A stretch of 64,000 nucleotides of DNA from Neophaeococcomyces mojaviensis (lineage: Eukaryota > Ascomycota > Eurotiomycetes > Chaetothyriales). Under the pieces are notes generated by a model. The model did not search any database. It was not told the origin of the DNA and saw nothing but the letters and a program-made list of their open reading frames with translations. Location of the stretch: positions 248,001 to 312,000 of the forward strand of contig JAPDRQ010000001.1 of NCBI GenBank assembly GCA_030247915.1, in the 5' to 3' direction. Shown piece after piece: positions 10,357 through 22,735 of the stretch (its first letter is position 1; every line of letters starts with the position of its first letter). The position numbers and the translations under genes are program-made.

Positions 10357-11516
10357 ATGGTGAACGTTTTCGCTGTGCCAGTTTTCTTCATCGTCTTCCG
10401 GGAGACCATCGAGACAGTCATTATCGTCTCGATCCTGCTCTCGTTCTTGAAGCAACAGCTTGGACCTGATCGGGACCCAAATGTATACAAGAAGCTCCGA
10501 AAACAGGTATGCAATCCTTAACGCCCTTCGTTCAACAATGGACATTGACAACCTCTCAGGTCTGGTTTGGTACCCTCCTCGGTCTCGGAATATGCTTAAT
10601 AATCGGCTGCGGTTTGATCGGTGCCTTCTACGGCCTGGGAACTGACAAGTGGGCCGGCGCGGAATACATCTGGGAAGGCGTTTTCGCCATCCTCGCTTCA
10701 GTCGTTATCACTATTATGGGCGCCGCCCTCCTCCGCGTCTCCAAGCTACAAGAGAAATGGCGTCTCAAGCTCGCAAAAGCCCTCGAAGCTAAGGACAATG
10801 CTCATGGCAAGTTCGGCCATAGGATGAAGGCCTGGGGCGAAAAGTACGCTATGTTCATCTTACCATTCATCACCGTGCTTCGGGAGGGTCTTGAGGCTGT
10901 TGTGTTCATTGGTGGTATCAGTCTGGGATTGCCTGCTTCATCCATTCCACTTGCTGCAATCTGTGGTTTGGCAGGTGGTGCGCTGATCGGCTTCATCATT
11001 TACAAGGCTGGCAATACTGCTCCATTGCAGATGTTTTTGATTGCCAGTACTTGCTTCCTATATCTCGTGGCAGCAGGTCTTTTTTCTCGAGCTATCTGGT
11101 ACCTTGAACAGAATTCGTGGAACAAGGCCACAGGTGGTGATGCTGCTGAGAACGGCTCTGGCCCAGGCTCTTATGACATCAGAAAGAGTGTTTGGCACGT
11201 TAATTGCTGCAACCCAGAATTCAATGGAGGTGGCGGCTGGGGAATCTTCAACGCTATCCTGGGTTGGCAGAACAGTGCCACCTATGGCAGCGTCATCAGT
11301 TACAACATATACTGGATCGTTGTCATTACTGGATTCGTGCTTCTGAGGTTCAAGGAGAAGAGAGGGAGATGGCCATTCATGAAGGCCAAGCCGACCGCAG
11401 CGAGTGTGGATGAAAATGCCAAGAGCAATGATGGCTCGAGTGACAACAGTTTATCTGCATCGAAGGAAGTCGGTCGAGTTGGTGTCCGTTCGGGAAGTGA
11501 TATTAGCCAGGCTTGA
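10357..11516 (+). CDS. FTR1: Ftr1-type high-affinity iron permease
   Basis: Two exons, 10357-10506 and 10560-11516, with a 53-nt intron (10507-10559), giving 368 aa. It is the plasma-membrane permease that takes up the Fe(III) made by the Fet3 partner. Both REXXE iron-binding motifs of the family are present: RETIE at residues 15-19 and REGLE at 158-162. Several hydrophobic helices fit the seven-helix Ftr1 fold, and the tail after the last helix is hydrophilic and Ser/Asp-rich. The splice falls between codons, joining LRKQ to VWFGTLLG. The ATG at 10357 is the first in frame. It is divergent from the ferroxidase gene, so the pair can be co-expressed through the shared promoter. Confidence 0.95.
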
Positions 11517-12307
11517 TTGCAGGCGCAGGCATGAAAGGATTCAATGGGGTTTCTGTAGGGCATTGCCGTTGACTTCCGTCTTCAGAAGACATCTTCGTGC
11601 TCGGCATAAGTTGAAACGGTAGTAAAACTGATGACGAGTCAACGTCCTTGAATGAGTATTGACCAATTCACAAACGTCAAAATATCCTCTTGATGCCTCC
11701 CAATGAGGTTAGGTGCTCCGAAATACCTCAACTGTAATTGGTCCTTTATGACTACCTTCGTGCCTTTCCGCAAGTGGTCTACGCGACTTGCACACCATTC
11801 TTCAGCATCGAGTTAGTCTGCCGATACCTACTAGTTGCTTGATAGAGAATTGACGAGAAAGAGAAGTACTTGGGTGGGTGAGGAACAGGTCAACTCCCCA
11901 TGTTGTCACGAGGCGAAAAAGAAAATCTAGCAAAGACCATGCATATCCCCCCAAAATCTCTGTTCATTTATTGTCCCCAGTGAACCCTATCACGGAGAGA
12001 CCATTTGAGAAGTGTTTGTACTCTTGCATCCGCCTTCCACTGTCGCTGTAAAATAGATACAAGCTAACACCAAATACAGATTAGAAGGATAGTATTAACC
12101 TTTACAGAGAATCGAACCACATATCTTACTCGCTCCTTGATTTCTGAGCGCTCGACATTCGTTATTGCGTTTGGACCCATGGCTTGGAACTCGACTTGCA
12201 CTCACAACTCCCATCGCTTATGCTTCAATGAGCTCCACATTTGCAGTGGTGATGCACAAGTCACTTCAACGACGATCGCCTCGAATGTACTAGAGGCCCG
12301 TGTGCTG
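11517..12307. other. Convergent intergenic region
   Basis: Between the 3' ends of the permease (plus) and the kinase (minus). No gene or clear repeat was seen. Confidence 0.6.
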
Positions 12308-15300
12308 TCACCGGTACTCGGAATCTGCTCGGGCTCGTCCTCTTCGTCGGAAGAAATCTTGAACACGCCTCACCGCACCACTTCCTCCTCCTCGTTGATG
12401 GTCTTGGTTGTAAGCATCGTTAAACTTTCGTGGCTTCGTTAAGGTGTTTCGGGTTTGACTCATTGATGGCCGAGATTGGTTGGCTAGGGAGTCTTGGTAC
12501 TGAGCGAACTGATCTTGGCCGTCAGCTCGTCGGTATTGATAATCTTGAGTTTCGTTCTGATAGACGCCAGTGCTGCCATAAACATCGCCTGTGGATTGCT
12601 GAGGTCTGTGGCCGTAAGCTTGAGCTTGAACTGGACGAGAAAAGTTCTGATTTCTTCGATCCTGCTGGCCATCTGTTCCGTTGGCATAGTTGCTTCCAAC
12701 AGTCCCTGGCCTGTTCTGTATCGACTGGTCAGGAGTGAAAGTTCGCTGGCTATCAGCATCGTTTCTGCTGCCACTCATCATGCCTTTAAAAGACATTGAC
12801 TGTGGTAACAGGGAAAAGCGCCTGCCTCCAGAACCTTTTTCATCCGACTGCTCAACATCTTGGCTCTCCTTCCTGCGCAGTCCAAATGAGAATGAGCGTT
12901 TACTGTCGGTCGACATTCTCGGCTGTGGTTCCTCGGTATTATATGAATTCTTCATGGATGTCGGAGGATACTTCTTGCCAGTCTTCTGTCGGTGCTCATC
13001 TCGTTCTTTCTTCACGATGGAATTTGATCGACCGAACAGCTTCTCTCCGAGGCTGCTCAAAGTGCTCGTTCTTCTGTGGTGTTGCATCTTCTGAGGCGGC
13101 GGCTGAGGCGGGGCCATTGGCTGTTCAGCCATTGGTTGTCCGATGGAGTTTTGAGCTCCATGCTGGTACTGTGGACTGGAGATATTGTGGGCACGGACGT
13201 TCTTCTGTGGCTGAGTGACCTTGCCTTGAGCAGTGGTGGTCGCAACAGATGGCGCTACGGGCTGTCCGTAGGACCCGCGTGATGGAAGTCTGGGGTCTGA
13301 TCTAGTCGGTCCGTTCCCAGATGTCATAGAGCCCTGAGTAGGAGGACGAGTGACATACTGGTGGCTGGTAGGAGGAGCACTAGTTGCAATAATAGCGCCT
13401 GTTCCATCAGATGTTGACCGAGGTATGTCACGTGCAGGTCGGACAGGTACAGCAACTGCCTGCTGGGGTGGACTTTGCGTTGTGCCAGTGTATGGGCGCT
13501 GCTGCTCGGCCGGGGCTTGTGGCAGTGGTTTCGATGTCGAAGGAATGGCAGATACCGCTTGTGGCTCGGCGGGTTTGCGATTCATGGCTTCGGGAACAAT
13601 GCGCTCTGTATGTTGCTTAGGCGGCACATACTCGGCTTGCAAAGTGTGTCTGGTGGGGCCACGCTCTGTGACAGGCTCGACGTTTTGATTTTGAGCTGCT
13701 GGCGGTGGTTGGACGTTCTGCTGAGGCGCACTCGTGGGTGGCACTCGTACAGATACACTGCGTCCCAAGCCATTCACCTCATCGTCTGCGAAGATGTCAG
13801 TACCAGTTCCTTCGCTCCTTGGCAAATTAGCCTTACCTGCAGTAGTGACAGTGCTGTTGGCGATATCAGCAATGTTAGTAGTACTACTAGTAATATGCGC
13901 CACAACATGATGATACTCAGTCAACCAGCTGTGTCTAGCTACTTCGAAGAGATCGGCTCTCTTCCGTGGATCTGGGACTAGTATTCGTCGGAGTAGGTCT
14001 CGGGCGTGCGGTGTGACATATTCTGGGAAGGTCAAGGGCGTTGAGGTAATGTACTTGTAGAGCAGATTGATGTTGTCGCCCTCAGGATTCGCTGGATCGT
14101 CGTCGAATGGCAAATAACCAGCCAACATGGCATACTGGGAAGGATTAGCTCCGCTGGTCCGAATCATCAGTCAAGTGTTACTTACCAGAATGACGCCACA
14201 ACTCCAAACGTCTACTTTTCGCCCAGTGTACAGTGAATCACTAACCACTAACTCGGGTGCGGCATAGCAAGGGCTACCACAACTCGTCTGCATAAGGTCA
14301 CCTCTTCTTAAGCCTTGCGCGTCGACCCGATCCAATTTGAATTTGCGCACGAACTCTTTATTGCTGAGATTGTACTCAATTTCCGGGGTCAACTCATCCT
14401 GGGGGTTGAACGTGTTGGCAAAACCAAAGTCGGTGATGATGATGTTTTTGTTTTGATCGAGTAGCAGGTTCTCCAGTTTTAGATCTCGATGCACAATACC
14501 CTTCTTGTGCAGGTAGCCGACGCCGGAAACAAGCTGTGCAAAAAGCCGTCTCGCTGAGGGATCTTTCAAGTAACGTTGGTTCAAGATATAGTCAAAAAGT
14601 TCTCCACCAGAAGCGTATTCCAGGATGATACCGATGTGCCTTTCGGTTTCCACCATCTCGTGCAGCTGAACAATATTCGGATGGGCCAGTCCTCGTAGGA
14701 TAGAGATCTCGCGATAAATCTTCGGCAGGCGTGTCGGATTCGTGGCAACGGATTCTCGTCGGATGAGTTTGATTGCAACCTGGCTGCTACCATCCTTTTT
14801 CCAGCCCAGCTTCACCTTGCCGAACTCACCCTCTCCCAGTGTCTGTCCAAGGATGTAGTCACCAAATTGTATTTCCCTTCTCTTAGATTTTGAGTAATCC
14901 TGTCGACGTTGCGGCCCACGACCGTCCTCGGTGGCATATGGTTCTTGGGTTAATCCTAATCGTTGAGCTTCGGCACTCGGCTGCATCGGCTGTGCTTCAG
15001 CAATTCGTGCTCGCATCCTCTCTTCGTCCACAGTCGGATCAGAAACCACGACTCTATTGATCACTTCGCTGTGCTCGCGCGCTATGCCAGGATGTGAGGC
15101 CATTGTTGCTTCGGAGCGACTTTGAGTCGAAATCCCTTGCTCATTTCCTCTTTCTCTCGTGCTCGCGGCTCGTTGCGGGCCCTCGGGGCTATGCGGGCCT
15201 CTCCTTCGGCTGCGTGTAGAGGTGGCAGTATCATCGCGTGATCGATCTTTGGTATTGTCAAAGTAATCTGCACCATCCATATTCGGAGCGGCATATCTCG

Positions 15301-15676
15301 ACGGGGTGGTCTGTGCCGACGAGTGGTGCTGTGATGTTGTACGCGGAGGTACATAGGGTGCACCGTCGTACTGGGTGGCAGGAGGCTGTTGCCCGCGAGT
15401 GTGTATGGGTAGAGTGGCTGTATTTTCTTGTGGGTACTGATCGGCATCATTCCCTATGTTGTATTGTCGGTGCGAGGAGGTCGGTGACGCGTGAGCTCTT
15501 CTTGCTTCTCGAGACTGCTGACTACTGATGGCATAGATGTTGTGGTTGGGGAGTTGGCCGTCGTCAGTGTCAAGTTGCTGGTGCAGGTGTTGTCGGCTGC
15601 TGGAGGCAGAGCCTGGATATGCAGAGGCTGTTATTGGGACATGCTGTTGGGCAGCTTGCATGGCAGTAGCAGACAT
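12308..15676 (-). CDS. Kin4-like serine/threonine protein kinase
   Basis: Two exons, 15676-14186 and 14134-12308, with a 51-nt intron (14135-14185) that joins SCGVIL to YAMLAGYLPF; 1,105 aa. The N-terminal 270 residues are disordered and Gln/Ser/Arg-rich. The kinase domain is about 272-560, with the glycine loop at 279-287, catalytic Lys303, HRD at 396-398, DFG at 416-418 and APE at 473-475. There is a long insert between DFG and APE and the block TSCGSPCYAAPELVVS. Those features, with YAMLAGYLPFDDD and NINLLYKYI, match the fungal Kin4/Frk1 group. In yeast Kin4 restrains mitotic exit when the spindle is misplaced; the role here is inferred. The C-terminal 500 residues are low-complexity and basic, possibly for cortical or spindle-pole targeting. 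Confidence 0.85.
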
Positions 15677-18310
15677 GCTCGTCTGCGGCCAGAAGCTGCT
15701 ATAGACGGCGCCGGCGACTCAAGCTGGTACAGCTCGTCGAATGTGAGGGATTCAGTCTTATCGCATGCAATGTTTATACCGTGTTTTGAGCGATAGCGCG
15801 ACTGATTTGGGCTGCGGGCACTGATGCGTGAGGTCTGTGATGCGCAAGGACCATGCAAAGGGCGTTCCCTCGCTATAACAGTGCACAAGGCTGGCTGTGT
15901 GACCGGCGCGGTGAAAAGGACGTGCGAAGGACGTGTTTTGCAAAGTGCGGTGAATGGTGGATGGTCGATAATGAGAGCAGCGCGCAAGAAATCGAAGGGT
16001 GCGCCGGCTCTAGCAAATTGCTCCTACAACCAAGGTGGCTGGGAGTTCCTTTAAATCAACTAATTATTCCGGTCGACTACTACTTCGAATCGATGCAAGA
16101 AGACAATGCTCATACAATGTTCCGATTGTCGAGAAAAGAGTCAGCGATGGGATGGTGAACAGTCTACGTGTCTGCGTTGGAGCAAGCATGCTGTTGTAGG
16201 GGTGCTCCAACTTGCACCTGCCAGAAACCCAACCTGGAATACCACTGCCACTCTGCCACTCAATGCGGACCTTGCTTCCCAGTGACCCGCTTCGTCCCCA
16301 AGGACAACGCACCAACGAAGGAAACTAGTGCTAAAGCAGTCAAGCGCCTAACAAAGAATCAAACCCTAAATTCTTAGAGCCGTCGCTTCTGTCATCAACC
16401 ATCGTATACAGGTGGTATTCCGGGAGTTCTGTCCTTCGTGCCCGTCTACCAGTATGTTAGGCCACGCCCCGGAAAGGTATAATATTCTTCGCCCGGCCAG
16501 GTCGAAGGTCCTGTTTTGCTGGATAGGCCTACCATCCGATGTCGGCGACGAATCAGCACCCTCTGCCAGCATCCAAACAACCACACCTTGAAACTCGCAG
16601 CGGTTCATGCAAGCAGAAGCCTTGAACAAGACTAAGCCTATGAGCATCTTAGTATCATAACACCTTCCTGTCGTCAAAGACGGCGCCTTCAAGGCCCGTT
16701 GCAGCTCAACTGACAAAATGTCCGATCCTGCACCTACGAAAAAGCTAATGCACAGAATACCCACCTTTTCTCGTCTTCCGGAGATAAACTGTATGGTTTG
16801 GTTGATCTTGTTCAAGCATCTCTCCCGATCGTCTGCATTAACGTGTTCGACGACTCGCAAACGCGCTTGTCCTCCGACGTAACCGCCGGCGTCTAGCTCA
16901 GCGCTTAACGAAACCCTAACTCAAACTGGTCTCAGATCTTGCAGATCCTCACGGGCAACCAATTTAACTTTGGAAGCTTGTCTGTTCTCGAAGCATCCGT
17001 CAATCTAAAGGTCGTCACTATCATAGGCACTGAAGAGTTTATCGCGTCAGAACGTCAGCGCCCTTTTTTAGGATGTGCTCAATCACTCTGAGAGATAATT
17101 CTTAGGAATGGATGTAGGTACAGGCTCGAACATGGCGGGTGCAAACCCATCCTGTAAGTCAATACTCCCTAATCTCAGAAATCCGAACTTCCCTTGCTTC
17201 TCTGGTCCAATGACGTGAACACAAATGACCAAAAATTTCCGACCGTAACCAACCAAGCTCCCAAAAGCAACCATGAATCTCGAAAATTAATCTTCTTGTT
17301 CTGCTTACCATCACGTTCATGTGCTTTGCTACATAAGGCAGTTTTGAATGTTGGGTACTCTGAACCGCGTTGTTCTCGTCACACACAGCCTCATCAACGA
17401 TGGACTCTAAGCATCTACCGGCAATGCTTTCATCACAATCACAATACACACCGTAGTAACTCCTTCACCAACAACTAGAACACGCCCTCCCCCTGCATCA
17501 GTGGCCATTGAGCCAGTGCGCGACTCTCAAATCCGGCCTTGCTATGCATCTGTCAAACTACAGTCCCTATCATGATCGTCGTAGTAGGACGAAAGACGCG
17601 TATTTGAAACGTGCTGACCCAGCATTCTTCTCTGCCCTGACAGCTGTTTACCAAGTATCAACAGTCGAGACAGTAACCCGAAGCAACACTGTGTAACAAA
17701 GTTGATCCTTTGGTTCCACTACATTGGGTCTGAGCCACTGTGGCTGGTGTTCATGTAAATGCGGTGTGGCCGTGATCTAACATTCAAAAAGACGTCTGAA
17801 AATACAACCAACGTTTGTTGCATCAGCATAAAGGTCAAAGGTTTCTAGAGCAGAGTGTCTCACAGATGTCTGATAATCTCTTTTCCACAACACTGTAGAT
17901 ATGTAGAAAGAAGGCCGAATCAGAAAAGGTGAGTTGAAATCGCTGCTGAAATGAATGATATTTAAGCACGGCAACTACATCTGCCACTGTTACAGCCTTT
18001 CTACCACGTCACTCATTGCTCGAACCAGCATGATCGTGCGAAATGGAATCCGCAAAACTTATGTCAATCGCCATCGTCTGCGAACTTTTTCCCGTCCTCC
18101 ACAACGGGAGGTACAGAGAGAACGATAGAGCATAGGCTCTAGAAGCAAAACTGACCATCTTATCTGCGTCGATCACAGCCTCGCACCAAGTATGCAGCAG
18201 GAGCAAAGTGTGATATTAAAAAAGCATCATCTGTTGCACACAATGTTCAAGGTCAATAACTCAGTATCTATACACCAGGAAGGCTCAAGCTCAAATTCCC
18301 TGACCAGCGC
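15677..18310. other. Long intergenic region without supported genes
   Basis: About 2.6 kb. It includes the promoter of the Kin4-like gene at its left end. The longest open frame (minus, 16366-16860) has no recognisable content and no splice-supported extension. I see no transposon frame or long repeat. It may hold non-coding RNA or decayed sequence, but nothing shows this. Confidence 0.5.
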
Positions 18311-19957
18311 TCATCGCTTCTCCCTCGGATACTGCTGATACTGCTGACCCTGCAATCCTGCACCCGCAGGTTCCCCAAGTCCATGTCCGCCATGCTGGTA
18401 GCCAGGCGGTTGATTCGCATGCGCCCCATAACCCTCAACACCATACCCCGGCATATTTTGGCCAGAGTAATACTCGGCAGAAGAGCTCTGATTCAGCTGC
18501 GGCTTCAGGTCTTGGTTGTAAGCCTCGGCCGGGACCACTCCGCCGTCACCAGTCCCAACAATTAATTGCTGGCCATTTGGCATGCGACCAACAACCATAC
18601 CCTTGGCGACTGATTTGATGAGTGCTTTTCGTGACACACCCGCAGCATCGATATATACGAGTCCGACGTTCTTGACGCCGCCACCGAGTCTAGCGGCTGC
18701 ATCTCCCGCCTCGGGGCCATACTTGTGCCCGACTACGTTCGTTGCTGCCGAGGAGCCTGATGACAAAAGTTGGCGACCAGCGTGGTCGATGCCGTCTGCG
18801 ATAGTGCTGAAGGCGATCATCGATTTATTCAAGATACCAGGCTTGTAAGCACTGTCTGGTTTTCCCTCCTTGTCGAACCCTTTCTTCGAATTTTCACCAT
18901 GTCCGGCCATCCTCGCACCAAAATTCTGCGCATGTCGGCTAAGCTGGCCGACAGTTTTCGCGGACAAGCCCACGGCCGAAGTGGTGAAGCTGTGGAGCTG
19001 CCTCAGGCGCTCATGAGTGGCCGGGCTGAACGTCATAGGTGTCGGGTTGGGTTGCGTCCGCTTCTGGAAAGTGTCTGCGCCGCTGGTCATGGCGTTTGCG
19101 AGGGCTGTTGAACCTGTAACGATCAAGCGGGAGGCTCTCGCGGATGTCTGCACAATCGTTGACTTCTGATAAGCAGGGTGCTTTGAGATGGCGAGATACT
19201 CCTCGGAGACATTTGTGACTTGTATTTGGTTGCCTTGGCCTTCACCGGGAAGTTGAATCTCGACGGGGGTTTTGGAGCCGGGTTTTACGTTGGAGGCCTC
19301 GGTGAGAGAGTAGCCACCAGAGAGTTCACCGACTACGGAACCGTTTTCTTCGTCGACAAGGACCTGGGGGTGTCAATTTAGCATTCATGGAAATGGATAT
19401 GGTATATGGCTTACTATTTGGCCGTGTTGTGGCCGAGGTGGTTTTTCTGGGGCATGTGCGGAAACATAGCCTTCGCCTGGCCTGTAGGTAGAGGGGTCGT
19501 AGGGAGCGGCACTTGGTGGAACGGCTCGCTCGAGGAAAGCGGTACATTGTGCTAAGATTGTTTCGAATGTATCGATCTCCTCTTGTGAGACCTTGCCTGG
19601 TCCATGGCCTATGCTCGGGAACTGGACTCGAACGAATGTGCCAGCTTCAGAACCCATATCCCATCGTGGGATGAGGTAGCTGGACGGTGGCTTGTGATAG
19701 ATCTGGGTTGTTGCAGGAAGCGGCATGTCTAACTCTGGGGGTAGATTGAGGTGAAGATAGAAATCTTCCTCGGGTGCTGTACTGGTAGGGTTCGCGCTGG
19801 ACAGGTCGGCAAATGCAGATGAGGTTGGCACCATCAGCAATTGCATTGTCTGAGGGCCTGAAGTAGTGATTTCGTGTTCTTCGCCATTTTGAACGAAGAA
19901 TGCGCGGATGTTTGACACGCTGAATAGTACTTGCGGTTGCGAGTGCCCGGCTGACAT
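18311..19957 (-). CDS. Senescence-domain (spartin/ERD7-like) protein
   Basis: Two exons, 19957-19415 and 19363-18311, with a 51-nt intron (19364-19414) joining HGQI to VLVDEENG; 531 aa. The N-terminal half (LFSVSNIRAFFVQNGEEHE onward) is a beta-rich region seen in fungal relatives. The C-terminal half has the Gly/Ala/Ser-rich helical pattern of the senescence domain (about residues 250-440), found in plant ERD7 and animal spartin, proteins linked to lipid droplets and membranes. The tail is rich in Gly, Gln and Tyr. The ATG at 19957 is used because the upstream extension begins with TTG. The exact function in fungi is not established. It is divergent from the acyl-CoA dehydrogenase gene, 750 bp apart. 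Confidence 0.8.
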
Positions 19958-20707
19958 CTTCGTAGACCTCTTCAAATTTTGTTGAAAGAAGGTTGAGAAC
20001 TTCAGTCAAGCTGGGTCTGAAACCTGGTATTATATCAGTTCCTCCAAGAGGATGACGTAGAGTGGTGGTCAGGGTGTTGCTTGGGCCTAGATCAAGAAAG
20101 AACAACAAAGTGACAGGCGCGGAGATTGATGTATGATCAAGGACGGTAAGGATGATATCTACGAAGGTGGTAGAAGGTCAGCATTATCATTGCGCCTCGC
20201 GGACTGCGAAATGGATCTCATCATGCCCCTCGATCTCAGGCGCGAGCAAGCGCCTGCAGTGTCCGCCAAGTCCAGAGATGAGACTTTGACGTGTGAAGAA
20301 AAGAAAGCTGCGACGTGATTGACCGAACGTGGGCCAACTTTGTGGCTGTGCGTCATTCACATTACGCCACAGATTTGTGGCGGTGCACACTAGACATGTG
20401 AAAGCCACAGAGATGCCACGAACACAAAGGCGATTCCGAACAAAACCAGCAAAATTTCGGAAGAAGTCCGGTAGTTCAGCATTCTCTAACCGCACCAGGG
20501 CAAAAATATGCCCGGCTTGCTCCTATGGAGATCCGTATTTGAGATCCAGCCGAGGTCGTGGCGCTGGGCGTGCTCCTTCCGTTCGTAGCCGCTGCTGGAA
20601 TTCTCATTGTAAATGCACGACTTTGCTTCTGTACTACACACAACAACATTGCAAGACACATACAACACACGCCAACATTTGATCTTGCTTCCTACGATAC
20701 TGTCGCG
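19958..20707. promoter_or_regulatory. Divergent promoter region
   Basis: Between the start codons of the senescence-domain gene (minus) and the acyl-CoA dehydrogenase gene (plus). It holds a 7-bp-stem inverted repeat CGCCACA-GATT-TGTGGCG at 20365-20382 and a CCGAGG (reverse CCTCGG) at 20550-20555, the core bound by FarA/CTF1 fatty-acid regulators. Both are sequence observations only. Confidence 0.4.
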
Positions 20708-22165
20708 ATGGCTTCTCTAGCACGATCAGCCCGCTCTGTCGCCAGAGCAACTTCAATATGCTCATCATGCCGCACAACCACAAGACAGCAGCTACGGAAA
20801 ACAAATGTGTTGCGGTCGATACAAGCTACTCCGTGGTAGGCACTTTATACCCTCAGCTCCAAAGCAGTTCTCCGAGGACACTTTGTCAATTCCGTCCGGC
20901 CCTATGGTTGCTAATGCTTCCGTTACAGCTCCCGACCTCTCTCAACATCAAACCGCCTTGCCACCGAACCTTACATGCCCGATGATGTCGACACAGCCTC
21001 CCTTCATCCCACTCCAATCACTCATTTCTCAGAAACAGAGCAAATGCTGTGTGAGTCCGTCGCGAAATTCGCAAACGAGGTGATTGCCCCCAAAGTCCGT
21101 GAAATGGACGAGAACGAAAAGATGGACCCGCAAATTATCGAGCAGCTCTTCGAGCAAGGCCTTATGGGCTTCGAGATCCCTGAAGAGTACGGTGGCTCTG
21201 GTATGAACTTTACCTCCGCCATTGTCGGTATTGAGGAGTTGGCTAGGGTCGATCCGAGTGTGAGCGTTATGGTCGATGTGCATAACACGCTGGTCGTGAC
21301 AGCGATACTCAAGTACGGGACCGAGGAGAGTAAGCGAAAGTGGCTGCCTAAGCTGGCAACGAATACCATGGGAAGTTTTTGTCTGAGTGAGCCGGTGAGC
21401 GGAAGTGATGCTTTTGCCATGAAGACGAAGGCCGTGAAGACAGACAATGGATATAAGATTTCTGGCTCGAAAATGTGGATTACCAACAGCATGGAGGCTG
21501 AATTTTTCATTGTGTTTGCGAATATGAACCCAGAGGCTGGGTATAAGGGCATCACAGCGTTTGTGGTGGATAAGTCCATGAAGGGGTTTAGTATTGCAAA
21601 GAAGGAGAAGAAGCTTGGTATCAAGGCTAGCTCGACTTGTGTGGTGAACTTCGACGATGTTGAGGTGCCGAGGGAGAACCTGCTTGGCAAGGAAGGCGAG
21701 GGCTACAAGTACGCTATTGGCCTCCTCAACGAAGGACGAATTGGTATTGGTGCACAAATGACCGGTCTGGCGCTTGGCGCATGGGAGAATGCTGCGAAAT
21801 ATGTTTGGAACGACCGAAAGCAGTTTGGCAAGCTGGTCGGTGAGTTTCAGGGTATGCAGCATCAGCTTGCCCAAGCATACACTGAGATCTGTGCGGCACG
21901 AGCCTTGGTTTACAATGCTGCTCGAAAGAAGGAGTCTGGAGAAGACTTCGTGACAGATGCGGCCATGGCGAAGCTTTATGCTTCGCAAGTTGCCGGCAGA
22001 GTTAGCGGACTCGCTATTGAGTGGATGGGTGGTATGGGTTTCGTGAGGGAAGGAATCGCTGAGAAGATGTTCCGAGATAGTAAGATTGGCGCTATCTACG
22101 AAGGGACAAGCAACATTCAGTTGACCACTATCGCAAAAGCGCTACAGAAGAAGTACACATCATAG
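20708..22165 (+). CDS. Short/branched-chain acyl-CoA dehydrogenase, mitochondrial
   Basis: Two exons, 20708-20835 and 20929-22165, with a 93-nt intron (20836-20928); 454 aa. It oxidises short or branched acyl-CoA to the enoyl-CoA with FAD, as in isoleucine/valine breakdown and short-chain beta-oxidation. The first 45 residues are Arg/Ser/Ala/Thr-rich with no acidic residues, a typical mitochondrial targeting peptide, and the splice joins ATPC to SRPLSTSNRLATEPY in frame. The acyl-CoA dehydrogenase signature CLSEPVSGSDAF is present, as is the C-terminal YEGTSNIQL block with the likely catalytic Glu at about 434. Overall it is closest to the ACADSB type by memory. An isobutyryl- or butyryl-CoA specificity cannot be excluded. 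Confidence 0.9.
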
Positions 22166-22735
22166 GGAAGGAGACTGGCGCGAATCACCGCAAAACTTGT
22201 CAATTTTGCTAGAACGCCTGGGAAGATTTGCCCCTTTCAATTAATATGAGTGGCAGTCATGAGGAGAACCCCGAATTGCACGGTCTGTGCACCTGGTTAT
22301 TGGTGTAAAGCTTCGGCGTTCGTTGAGCAGTCAGAGGAGCGCCTAAGTAATATTCTCATTGTACTTCGCAGTGCTACAAGTTTAGAGATCTGAGGATTAT
22401 GGTAAGGCAGAGCCCTCATTTGAGCAAGCCCAACACACCTGGCAATGCCACCAATAACACGACGCTGTGATACAGACATGTCAAAATGATGAATTAGAAA
22501 TGCTCAATCATAGCAATTCGCCTTCACGCCTCCAAATACCCTCTTTTTAGTGTCCGACTTGCCGAAGGTTTCTTTTATCCCTACCCTTAGCCAGCTGCCT
22601 GCTCCGGTGCCATCCCTCTTTCGGCCAACCTCATTATTGTTGATTCTCAACCCTCCAGTAATAGATTATCAATCATCTACAGTGTCAGATCACAACTGAT
22701 TCGGGGAAACACAGAGCATCAGATTACCTCTCTAT
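22166..22735. other. Convergent intergenic region
   Basis: Between the 3' ends of the acyl-CoA dehydrogenase (plus) and the membrane protein (minus). Nothing notable seen. Confidence 0.6.

Noticed and set aside
12108..12122. Second tRNA T-arm-like sequence (GGTTCGATTC on the minus strand)
   Set aside because: The stem does not close and the rest of a tRNA is missing.
16366..16860. 164-codon open frame on the minus strand
   Set aside because: No recognisable domain, biased toward chance composition, no signal peptide and no splice sites that extend it.
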